In this document: piece by piece, positions 30,201 through 37,126 of the stretch
Numbering within the stretch: the stretch's first letter is position 1
Layout of the letters: each line of letters opens with the position of its first letter
Assembly: GCA_014084085.1 (NCBI GenBank)
Contig: NPFB01000008.1
Span: 161,299 to 209,623 of the forward strand
Direction of reading: 5' to 3'
Origin: Hondaea fermentalgiana
Taxonomy: Eukaryota > Sar > Bigyra > Thraustochytrida > Thraustochytriidae
DNA length: 48,325 nucleotides
Position numbers and translations under genes: made by a program
The notes under the pieces: generated by a model
Seen by the model: the letters and a program-made list of their open reading frames with translations, nothing else
Told to the model about the DNA's origin: nothing
The model's database searches: none

Positions 30201-30942
30201 TACCCTTGCGAATTGCATCTGCTCTTTCCTTCATGCTGCGATTCACAACAAAATGATCTATTGTTTGAATGGCGTGCGCGCCAAGTCTCGACTTGCTGCG
30301 AATATGAGCCAAGATAATAAATGCATAGTCTGCAACCTCGCCTTCAAGGCTGTTTTGAGCGAGTCGGACCACCTTAAGTCTGGCGAGATCTCGAAATACA
30401 CGGGCGTCCATGGTAAAACTCGCAGAATCGGGCCAAAAGAGCCTGTTGGCACGCAAGTCAATCAGCTCGAGATTGCGACCTAAGCCGAGTTCCTGGAACG
30501 AGGCGGCGGTAATACTGTTGTTGTTCAGAATGAGTTCGCGCAGAGATGGCATCGTCGAGAGGTCGGGAATACTGACGAGAAGCGCACCGCTTACGTTGAG
30601 TTCGACGAGAGAAGTCATCTTCAGAGGCCACCGATTCAAGTTCGAGTTCTGGCTGTTGGCACAAATGCAGCGAATATGGTTACCGGCAGCATTTATCTTC
30701 TTCAAGCCGCTCAGGCTTTGGCAATTGAGATCAATTAGGGTCGCAAGTGCGTTTCCCTGAATATTGATCGCGTCAACGCGGGTCTTGTTCTGAGCAAGGA
30801 GACCTTCAAGACCTCTGAGGGATGACAGCGCAAACTCGTCCCCATAGAGATTGAGCACGTGGCCTTTCGAGGTTTTACCGACTGTCGCCCACATGGTCTG
30901 GTCGAGTTTTCTGTACATTATGTGCTTGTCCTGGTTCGACAT
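24292..30942 (-). CDS. Large LRR / helical-repeat protein with PH-like C-terminal segments
   Basis: 2,216 aa, ATG at 30942, no visible intron. I do not recognise a named orthologue. Residues about 25-220 are leucine-rich repeats (LRGLEGLLAQN, LKKINAAGNHIR, LRELILNNNSI, LELIDLRANRL, LKVVRLAQNSL). Residues about 340-1500 are alpha-helical with armadillo/HEAT character (LLERLLLFLVSAVE-type amphipathic helices), soluble, with Ser- and Asp-rich linkers at about 270-350. About 1745-1890 and 2010-2216 read as PH/GRAM-like folds: beta strands such as RRQLLVLTSEAYYLF and HRLVFYDHAARERW, ending in a Trp-containing helix. Between them is an Asp/Asn/Glu run (about 1928-1963). It is likely a cytoplasmic scaffold, perhaps membrane-associated through the PH-like parts; function unknown. 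It ends in TGA and converges on the giant receptor gene. Confidence 0.8.
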   Translation of the reverse strand: MSNQDKHIMYRKLDQTMWATVGKTSKGHVLNLYGDEFALSSLRGLEGLLAQNKTRVDAINIQGNALATLIDLNCQSLSGLKKINAAGNHIRCICANSQNSNLNRWPLKMTSLVELNVSGALLVSIPDLSTMPSLRELILNNNSITAASFQELGLGRNLELIDLRANRLFWPDSASFTMDARVFRDLARLKVVRLAQNSLEGEVADYAFIILAHIRSKSRLGAHAIQTIDHFVVNRSMKERADAIRKGKAFGSVAVVSHSAFQASDGSVGSAEAARDRRIDDMTGFAQMDGSDSGLDEDVKSSGGGGDASDHHSVDGGQRGPRSQSISSLERTAREVHIELAARHHEGPRSTVSSRKDPAPAIAGLVPKINELNALLEECFIQPDRCSRNLGELLSDVQRVTDRPHDHQFLFKFDTEEYNSLEIDEFLQNIVLLSERQPQVTRTLLSILVYLSTVAEYNFGQRCVEQLRDMMSGGEQQAKTVIVVVNECMIPWLERADDAYTRQSLMVNLINLAQASGIPLGLKMSPLDGAVAFIEAHLRRLSNTSGPSDTVIDMAAVASRTPRLAAELGAHGLAPSIAQELRDAQLGLPRFQALLVLVKNMALYDIDTGFEEENSKDAQRATPYAVEPIAHEADWRSERMHRSADAFGKERVHHAVLRSLRQLVEEKERSQGDQTNDTILRDCILCLVALANSPNVFVELIVSGPRFLDLLFELTKPNYGSGPVVLAAVYEALEQVLKLPRSWYQSSFSDVFASITSKLQGVTPLLQYLGEKGTKFNRMCKLVPREEELQFRGEIRSVATLHSPSMHKLLVRVINLITIYNVEAVRGRNPLALRVTQDLNKKNRETFLFACLETPSDEVRLAAVRCLQEIPLAEFEMNEINYLVEMLSSVINISSGKTEEVLGGSFRLLTKVCLSPHASGASFRLSFAEKSAAAALSILERNEKRDTRGNAEESRQKRVLSTACVQFLQAASQFQSLRNYLSSHEVLKRMVAVLYTEDENTDHVKLNPVEDTDMDRASYAPNMLERTRPGRQVEYLLQTLFGDRSVSPTRVVAPRILRRIADVLMGISDPSLRLLRRSWLFGVDEIDAEAASANDADETAASAEAEASLPGWMRRRMQEECDPHYDFRAVANRHAIGEKHMGPYWNHIMASQVGLSDHWLAAVTQTRENRVERVQQHQLLIHFQGLERLLLFLVSAVEKNIALSNGPIAGHEDSDTNEALRRSAVPSRVSVLQLFEQFRVPDVCGTVERFAYLAKAAGDTGNPALRGTLAGAELPASSWAPPSAAGSELLLQYFMEESRETTDVEHMESESQRQKLEPGETRSAAVAARIDQYPGADVTMFAPNAAKCHRRDTAITDTLVAALRVIYSLLKDGSQETITAAKRNLRMPKRLRILAFICAGGEDRPVWPQGLIGAKFMAIAYELCVMPGLRREESAEQLTVYAIICVVAKRILSTLRFFAESQTLGEADLVLALHTTRTIALIAAQLPLVRVPGLEKRDNHVDGAEESIHTRALDVMWKSLLPFESVVKGCLALVVACSSRSPRPVQLRTLEACVREHITQFLVSSFESTSEARYEILEELVRAQVDSRAAIRNSYIQDLLDRVAKASFSRELQQFMGVEDCFHVHLRNGPKEGLMPAAQTSVGLAYKEPQPTRNGCFFSLCVGARSPFTTQKQIPSQKPRKEHLASAVEEPNGTFRKVWAIEPPPPLERPSRSREMPGEVKDTQGAAGPASSTAESKTWEHDRIGVERILLSAFCDVLETPGPGLARRQLLVLTSEAYYLFTEPREGRGWEVGASAATRLSQDDLYSNPTTFANASVLRRNLLKPRLVWRKPYRAVQRIVLGVFGQRVHIKHKLSDLRDRTDPSSLTCLTYVSGVAARMYSLFLQMTHEWAQVETWLGAERSLINPPGIESDIPFREALRHAIHVLSEDEDENEDDTNGVAAATNDDDDDNDENDENANDVRSKNVFSQVPKRHMDGDRGFDSLNVGHKDEASSLARERLPMDQAESCLGGSPSPSTGLLQFAPSTLLFNEVQGILATQVLLQQSNGALVPRMAICTSKFFAILEMDWGEWIFPVSYSQPTSRTSSLSPKTDNQSSVRTLEGISLGWGTEHRLDRNDRYQTAMNNVIGNRKAKERDAQRRILKCDGKGRYCHQLHDLHEISVSKDEQPTLELNFKTSRRGQTLMRTGTSEVYHRLVFYDHAARERWCDWLIPRLHA

Positions 30943-31239
30943 TCTCGCTGACGCAAAATTGAGAACGTGGCCTCACAGGGCGCCTCGTTTCGCCTTTGCG
31001 CTGCCGCAAGGTCTCCCGCGCAGCGAGGTTGGGCGCCTCGGGACAGGGCGAGTCACTTCTGCAGCACGCACGCACTCGCTCGGTCGGTGGGTCGGTCGGT
31101 TGGGGACAGCCGGCCTGGCTGGCCCCTCCTTGGCCTTGCCGCCGACTTCTCCTCGGAGCTAAGGCAGGCAGGGCTGCGAGCCGGCCCCTCGCCCGGCCGC
31201 GAGCCTGTCTCCTCGCCGCGACGCTTTCGGGATTGGGGC

Positions 31240-31320
31240 TTGTCTCGTCTCGTCTTGTCTCGTCTCATCTTGTCTTTATCTCGTCTTATCTTATCTCGTC
31301 TCTCATCTCTCCGCGTCTCT
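31240..31320. repeat. Degenerate TCTCG/TCTTG pentamer tract
   Basis: About 80 bp of imperfect 5-mers (TCTCG, TCTTG, TCTCA, TCTTA) forming a pyrimidine-rich strand between two divergent genes. Confidence 0.7.
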
Positions 31321-31336
31321 TCGAACGCGATTCCGT

Positions 31337-31360
31337 GCACGATATTGCGGAATATCGTGC
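31337..31360. promoter_or_regulatory. Inverted repeat with 10-bp arms, 4-nt loop
   Basis: Left arm GCACGATATT (31337-31346), loop GCGG, right arm AATATCGTGC (31351-31360), perfectly complementary. A third half-site CACGATATCC follows at once (31361-31370). It stands out as AT-containing ordered sequence in a GC-rich promoter region; candidate protein-binding palindrome or hairpin. Confidence 0.4.
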
Positions 31361-31435
31361 CACGATATCCACTTTGCCGAGGAGCTCGACGAGCAAAGAG
31401 CAGAGCAGCAGCAGAGCAGAGCAAGACGTCCTTCT

Positions 31436-31568
31436 CGAGATCGAGATCGAGAGCAAGGGCAAGAGCAAGGGCAAGAGCAAGACCAAGACCAAGACCAAGA
31501 CCAAGAGCAAGACCAAGACCAAGACCAAGACCAAGAGCACGAGCACGAGCACGAGGCAAGAGCAAGAC
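31436..31568 (+). repeat. AAGAGC/AAGACC hexanucleotide array
   Basis: About 130 bp of hexamers, mostly CAAGAC, CAAGAG, CAAGGG and CGAGCA variants, strongly purine-biased on the plus strand. Open in all plus frames, which explains the spurious long frames here. Confidence 0.85.
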
Positions 31569-31986
31569 GGAAGAGAGCGAGATCTGCTGGCCGGCAGCCG
31601 AGGGCTCACCGGGAGACTGCCAACCTCGGTGCGCCGAGACCGCCTTGCCGCTGGCGCCGTCTTTCCTTGGCGAGTCCCCGGACGAAGTCGGTGGGGCTTG
31701 GCAATAAAGGGGCTTGACAACGGAGACTGACGCAGATACCTTGCAGAGTCTCTACGCCCCCGTCGTGCTGTAGCCCAAGCACAAGCACCAGTACTAACAA
31801 CAGCTCCAGCTCCAGCTCCAGCAGCTTCAGCAGCACGAGCACCAGCAGCAGTAAAGGAGCAGCAAGAAAGCAATAACGAAACTTGTAGCAGATCAGGGCT
31901 CCCGCAGATAAGGGCTCCCATAGATAAAGAAAAGGAGGAGAACAGCAGAACATCCAGGACCAATAACAGGCCATAAGGCCAAAATC

Positions 31987-33405
31987 ATGCTGCACGAACC
32001 CACGCCAACGCAAGAAAAAGGTGAAGTGTGGTTTGTGCACCCAGACCTCGGCATTGGCGGCGCGGAAATGCTCGTCGTCAACGCAGCGGTGGCACTGCTT
32101 AAAGACCATGCGAGAGATGTTCACCTCTTCACAGCACATCACGACCCAGCGCGCTGCTTTGCAGAAACAACGGGTTCCGGACCTCTCGCAAATCGGGTGC
32201 ACGTACATGGCGATTGGTTGCCAAGAACAGTCTTGGGCAGATTTCACGTTGTTTGTGCTGTCCTGCGCATGTTGTGGGTCACGCTGGTGATTGGTTTGCG
32301 GGTCTTGCTAGGTTTTGTACCGAGACCGGAGGTCATCTTTTGCGACCAGGTGTCGCACGTTGTACCTCTGCTGCGAGCTCTGACAGGCGCTCAGGTTGTG
32401 TTCTACTGCCATTTCCCTGACAAGCTTCTCTGTGTTGACCGCGGAAGTGCACTGAAGCGCTTGTATCGTGCTCCCATGGATTGGTGGGAAGAGCGCTCTA
32501 CAGGCGCCGCCGACGCTGTGGTGGTCAACAGTAAATTCACGGCCTCGGTGTTTCGTGAGTCCTTCGCATCTCTCGAAAGAGTGGACCTCGCAGTTCTTTA
32601 CCCGGCAATCGACATGCGCGAGTTTGACCGCGTCCTCGACGAGACACAGCGTGAAGCTGCTCGAGCAGGTTTCCCTGAGGAACTCTCCGCTCACCTCGAG
32701 TCGTGCGAAAGCAAGAGCGGGGGCAACGATGACAAAGGACCCATCGTCGTGCTTTCCATCAATCGATTCGAGAGCAAAAAGAATCTCGGATTGGCTCTCG
32801 AGGCAATGGACCATGTCCGAGCCAAAGTGGAAGCTCCCACCTTTGCGCGCGTGCATCTCGTCTTGGCTGGGGGCTATGATCCACGTCTGCAAGAGAATGT
32901 GGACTATGTCGCCACACTCCGCAAACGCGTGCAAGATCTCGGACTCGAAGGCAAAGTTTCCTTCCTCTTGTCCTTTTCCAACGACCAACGTCTCGAGCTC
33001 ATGCGAATTGCTCGATGCGTGCTGTACACGCCTGATCGAGAACACTTTGGTATTGTTCCAATTGAAGCCATGTATGCAGGGTGTCCTGTCGTGGCGATTG
33101 CCAGTGGCGGCCCGCTCGAGACAGTGATTGACGGCAAGACCGGTTTCCTCAGGTCGCAGGAACCCGCCGATTTTGGAGGAGCTCTGGTGCAGCTCGTGGA
33201 GGACAAATCGATGGCCCTCAGGTTTGGTGCGCAGGGACGAGAATGGGTTGAAAAGACCTTTTCCCTTGCTGCTTTTGGCACTCAGCTGAACGATATCTTA
33301 CAAAGGCACGAAAATTCTGCAGCTCCGAGGTCTACCTTGCTTGCCCTTTTCCTCAGCGTTGGGCTCGTGATAGTAGCAGGATGTCTTGCCATTTGGAAAT
33401 TATAA
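31987..33405 (+). CDS. ALG2: ALG2-type alpha-1,3/1,6-mannosyltransferase (GT4)
   Basis: 472 aa, ATG at 31987. The N-terminus is diagnostic: HPDLGIGGAEMLVVNAAVAL, FTAHHDPARCF, HGDWLPR, then YCHFPDKLL, MDWWEERSTGAAD and VNSKFTA. The C-terminal GT4 half has NRFESKKNLGLALEA and the EX7E motif E352-HFGIVPI-E360, which contacts the GDP-mannose donor. A hydrophobic stretch at about 85-110 and a C-terminal helix (about 449-470) fit the membrane association of known ALG2. The enzyme adds the second and third mannoses to dolichol-PP-GlcNAc2Man on the cytosolic face of the ER. Length fits the family (human 416, yeast 503). It is transcribed away from the LRR gene; the next gene begins about 390 bp downstream on the same strand. 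Confidence 0.95.
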   Translation: MLHEPTPTQEKGEVWFVHPDLGIGGAEMLVVNAAVALLKDHARDVHLFTAHHDPARCFAETTGSGPLANRVHVHGDWLPRTVLGRFHVVCAVLRMLWVTLVIGLRVLLGFVPRPEVIFCDQVSHVVPLLRALTGAQVVFYCHFPDKLLCVDRGSALKRLYRAPMDWWEERSTGAADAVVVNSKFTASVFRESFASLERVDLAVLYPAIDMREFDRVLDETQREAARAGFPEELSAHLESCESKSGGNDDKGPIVVLSINRFESKKNLGLALEAMDHVRAKVEAPTFARVHLVLAGGYDPRLQENVDYVATLRKRVQDLGLEGKVSFLLSFSNDQRLELMRIARCVLYTPDREHFGIVPIEAMYAGCPVVAIASGGPLETVIDGKTGFLRSQEPADFGGALVQLVEDKSMALRFGAQGREWVEKTFSLAAFGTQLNDILQRHENSAAPRSTLLALFLSVGLVIVAGCLAIWKL

Positions 33406-33797
33406 TTCCTACTCACAACCCAAAAAATTCTGCAGTGCTCATCTTTCTTCTTTTTCTTGAGGGCGCAACATTTGTTCTACGCTTCTAATAGTAGTTCCTT
33501 TCCACAGAACTCAAGCGACTCTTTTCCCCCTCCCCCAATATAATCAAAATTGAAGCAAGGTTCGCTGCTGCTGCCGACAGCTCGCTGGAACGCAAGAAAG
33601 AACTGACTCATGCTGCGTTGTCCAAGTCGTAGACTGTGGACCCTAGGCGGGCCAAGGTCTGACTAGTAGGCCTACTACGCCTAGGCCAAATCTTTGTGTA
33701 GGTCTAGGCTAGGCCTTTCTTAGACTGTCAATCTTGTTGGTGTCTTCGCTTTCAATTTGATAACGCAGCAGCAGCAGCGGCAGCAACAACAAAGAAT
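33406..33797 (+). other. Spacer between ALG2 and the armadillo gene
   Basis: 392 bp. The first 130 bp are pyrimidine-rich (3' UTR of ALG2). Positions 33640-33720 hold a cluster of palindromic AGGCCT and CCTAGG words. CAG and CAA triplets at about 33765-33790 lead into the inferred first ATG. Confidence 0.5.
33642..33717. promoter_or_regulatory. Palindrome-rich AGGCCT/CCTAGG cluster
   Basis: Perfect 12-bp palindrome AGTAGGCCTACT (33665-33676), flanked by CCTAGGCG (33642-33649) and its inverse CGCCTAGG (33678-33685), followed by CTAGGCTAGGCC. The site lies about 80-155 bp upstream of the inferred first exon of the armadillo gene; candidate promoter element. Confidence 0.35.
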
Positions 33798-36700
33798 ATG
33801 TCGTCGGCGAGCGTGCTACGAGGTAGGTGACCGACCGGCCAGCGGCGCGCCGAAACGAGCTCATGATTGCCGAGCGACAGCCGCCCGTCGGTTCACAGCG
33901 AGTCAGACTATCGATGTGCTAGTCTTGTTGTTCACGCAGCTTGCAGGAGATGCTTGACTTGCGTGGGGCCAAGGAGACGGAACAAGTGTCGAGTGAAAAG
34001 GGACAACTAACAGCTAGACGAGGTCACGCGCAGCCCTGAGCGAGGTGGTAGGCGCCAAGCTCAAACATTATGTACTCGTACGCTGCATGCATAGCGAGTA
34101 TGAAGAAGAGCTCATGTACATGTGTCTCGGCAAGCATGCAATCTATCTCGTTGACGATGAAATGATCGGAGCCGGCGAAAATGGTCTCCTTTATTCGTGC
34201 CGGTATAGCTCGCTTGAGCGGTGCGAGGTCGATGTACACGCCCAAGAGGTTTTTGCGCTCTACTTTTTGGACAAAACGCCGTTGCAACTGTCGACTGCCG
34301 AGACAGCACCGGAGCACGACGAGGAACGCGACTTTTTCCCCGAGCGCTTGCTCTTTCGCAGCGCTGACCGCGAACGCCTACGCGCGGAGCTCGAGACTTA
34401 TTTTCGGACAGACTTCATGTTCCAACATTGGAAAATGCCCTCGGCGGCCTTTGTAGTGGACACCGAAGACCTTTTGCCGTCTTCCGCGGCATCGCGTCGT
34501 GGCGTGCTCACCGCCAACGCAGCTGGTGCCGAGCTCACCGCGTCCAAGCTCGCAGGATACGAGTACCAGGTTCCAAGGGACTTCACGTTTGCTGGGGGGT
34601 TTAGTACCGGCTCAGAAAGCGGAAGTTTAGATGCGAGTCTCTTCCAAAGCGCCAGAGCGCTTGAAGCAGGGGCAAACCCAACACGCTTGGGTATCCCGGA
34701 AGGCATTGCAGTGTCGACAGCGGCGTCAACGGGCGCAATTGCTTCTGCACGATTCGTGCGCACGCACGATCAAAGTCGGCCTACATCTTCGGGTCCACCT
34801 TCCACGCTCGAAATCATCATTCATGACAAGTATCCTGTCACACAGATGCGATACTCATCGACAGTCGGTGCAGAGCGCCAAGCTCGAGAGGTTGCCGAAA
34901 GGTACATGCACTTCATTGGGGATCAAGTCATTGACTATCGTATCGTCGGGCGTCTGCAACGCTATCAGCGTCGTCAGACAGGACCGTCCAGCGATCTCGC
35001 TGCGGTGACATGTTGGCGTGTCCAGCTGCGGACTGCAAAAAATCGTCACAATACACAGCGCTCGCAAGAACTTTCATATCGTGACGTGAGTATCTATGTG
35101 TTTCAAAGGGCGTTTATTCCACCAAATATGGATCACCTGCAGACCGCGGTAATTATCGGCTTCAGTGCCCACTACGATCAGACGGTGCGCACATATATGG
35201 AGGCAGTCACCGATAGCTTTCGCTGCAGCGCCAAGGCAACAACGTGGGACCAACTTGTCGTGCAAACCAAGGCCAACGCGCTCATGCTTGATGAGGAATC
35301 GTACAAGTGGTATGCTGACAATTTAGATCCACCGGTGCTTCCCGGTGCAGCCTCACTCGCCCTCGCCTTTTGTCAAAGTATACTTGAATCACTTCGTCGC
35401 GCCAAAATCACGCTCCGTCCAGGCCAGATCGGCAGTGCGGAAGAACCCGCCCAAGATGCAACGAGACCAAAAGTGAATGCTGACCCCTTTGAGTACTCAC
35501 TTCGGCTCGAACATCAGCTGCCTGGTCTTGCAGGCAAGGACGTGGATGCACATCTTGCGCGTGAGTGGAAGGCTCGTGTCTGGCGATACCTTGCATTCTG
35601 TGTGGATGGCGGTTTATTGCCAGGAGAGCTCGACATTCATCGTCTGGCCCTTGCCGTTCAGCAACACAACAAGCGATTGCAAGACATTTCACAAGTGCTG
35701 CAGACGCTCTTGTACTTTCGTGCGGTCGGTGAAGACTTTGAGCAAACGCCTCTTGCTCTCAAGGTAGCTGACGAACGCCTGATGCAGAATTTTACATGTA
35801 ACGAGCGTGTCCTGAAAAACCTTCTTCAGAGTGGGTACATTCGCTGGTCGCTTGAGGCCACTGGTGATGCACTCGAATATCCGCGCTTCATCGTCAGGCT
35901 TTTGCAATGCGGGCGCGATCGCGTGCGCTGGGGCCACAATCTGCACTTAATTGTTTGTGAACAGCTTGCGCGCTACAGCATTGCAGGCAATTCGGCCAGT
36001 AGCGACTCCCGGGGAAACAAGAAACATTCCCAGCCGCACTCGCAAGCACAGTTTATCGCTGGCAACGAAAAAGCAATGAGCCAGGGTCGCGTTGACCCTT
36101 TATCGGATCTTGCTCTACATACGATCGTACCTGCTCTCATTGACCTCCTCAACGACGAGAGTTGCAGCGAGAGAATACAAGTTTTGGTCGTTTCGAGTCT
36201 CGTCAATTTTACACGCAACAATGCGGTTCTGAAGAACAAAGTCATGGCCGGAGGCGCGCTTCGGCGCGGTGCCATTGAAAGTATCTGTCGCTTCCTGCAG
36301 AGCAAAAACGATGACCTCGTCAAGCACTCGGTCAGTCTCTTAAACAATTGCACAAAGTCGGAGCAATATCGTAGCCAGGTTGCCAAGTTTCGAGCAGTCG
36401 GGGCGCTCATGCGTCTCATCATGCGCAACGAGTTTCAGCCTACATACAGGCCGATACAGATCCTCACGCAAACTGCCGCGGTGATTGGCAATCTCGCCAG
36501 CGACAGCCATCTTCGCGACCAGATCACGAACTCGTTGGGTTTCACGACCAAGCCGCTGGAAGAGCGCAATGTACAGATTCGAATACCCAAGGCCATCGAT
36601 GAGCTCGCAAGTTTGCTCTCCGATCCGGCGGGCAACTTTAAATCCCAGGCTCAGCACGACAGCCTTCGCGTCACTGTGATCTATGCCCTCAAGAATCTGT

Positions 36701-37044
36701 GCATCAAGCACGCGGACAACAAGCTGCACGTGGGCCTTGTGGCAATCCACAAGCTGGTTCAAATCGTAGCGCAAACGTCGCAAGCGAGCAGCATCCAGCA
36801 AATTCTCACCGACGTCACCTTGCGCTGTCTCTATGTTCTCAGCTTCCACCCAGACAATTGCGTGCTGCTCCGTAAGCACGAAATTCTCAAGGTCCTGCAG
36901 AGCAAGCAAGGCACTTCATTTTCAGAGTTTAGAGTCCAGATCCAACGCAAGCTCAACGAGTCGCTGACAGTGACCACTACAAAGTCTATTCCACACGACC
37001 GGCATAAAACCGCACAGCAAAGCGAGAGCGGCCTATTAGCTTGA
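33798..37044 (+). CDS. PH-like plus armadillo-repeat protein, two exons
   Basis: The uninterrupted frame starts at a GTG (34045) with no upstream ATG before a TAG at 34015. Splicing 33798-33822 (ATG TCG TCG GCG AGC GTG CTA CGA G) to 34034 restores an ATG start, MSSASVLRALSEVVGAK, in frame, for 1,011 aa. If unspliced, the first usable ATG is 34087 and would cut into a conserved-looking strand (KHYVLVRC). Residues about 12-140 look PH-like: alternating strands, then the helix DRERLRAELETYFRTDF. The middle is helical and unrecognised. Residues about 700-965 are armadillo/HEAT-like (IVPALIDLLND, VLVVSSLVNFTRNNAVLK, AVIGNLASDSHLR, VIYALKNLCIKHADN). It is soluble and possibly a scaffold; no orthologue recognised. 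It ends 82 bp from the convergent PARP gene. Confidence 0.78.
33823..34033 (+). other. Inferred GT-AG intron (211 bp)
   Basis: Donor GAG|GTAGGTGA at 33823, branch-like ACTAAC around 34004-34010, acceptor GCGCAG ending at 34033. Exon 1 ends with one extra base and exon 2 begins two bases before a codon boundary, so phase fits. The intron has in-frame stops, including TAG at 34015-34017. Of the nearby AGs tested, only 34033 restores the frame. Not experimentally confirmed. Confidence 0.65.
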
Positions 37045-37126
37045 ATCTGCCCAGTACCTTTAAACATTTTTGTTTCATCTTCTTCTTTTCATGTTGAACC
37101 TTTTTTTTTCTTTTTTCTTTTTCAAA

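Larger units (their letters stand above)
30943..31986. other. Divergent intergenic region, LRR gene (-) / ALG2 (+)
   Basis: 1,044 bp, almost entirely low complexity: a degenerate TCTCG/TCTTG tract, a palindrome, an AAGAGC/AAGACC hexamer array, CAGCTC/CAG repeats and a 16-bp tandem duplication (31895-31910 and 31911-31926). A TACTAAC branch-point-like word lies at 31792-31798, which may mark a 5'-UTR intron of ALG2. Long open frames here are by-products of the repeats. Confidence 0.5.

Noticed and set aside
30967..31730. Overlapping 244-246-codon plus frames before ALG2
   Set aside because: They consist of the TCTCG and AAGAGC arrays; not protein-like.
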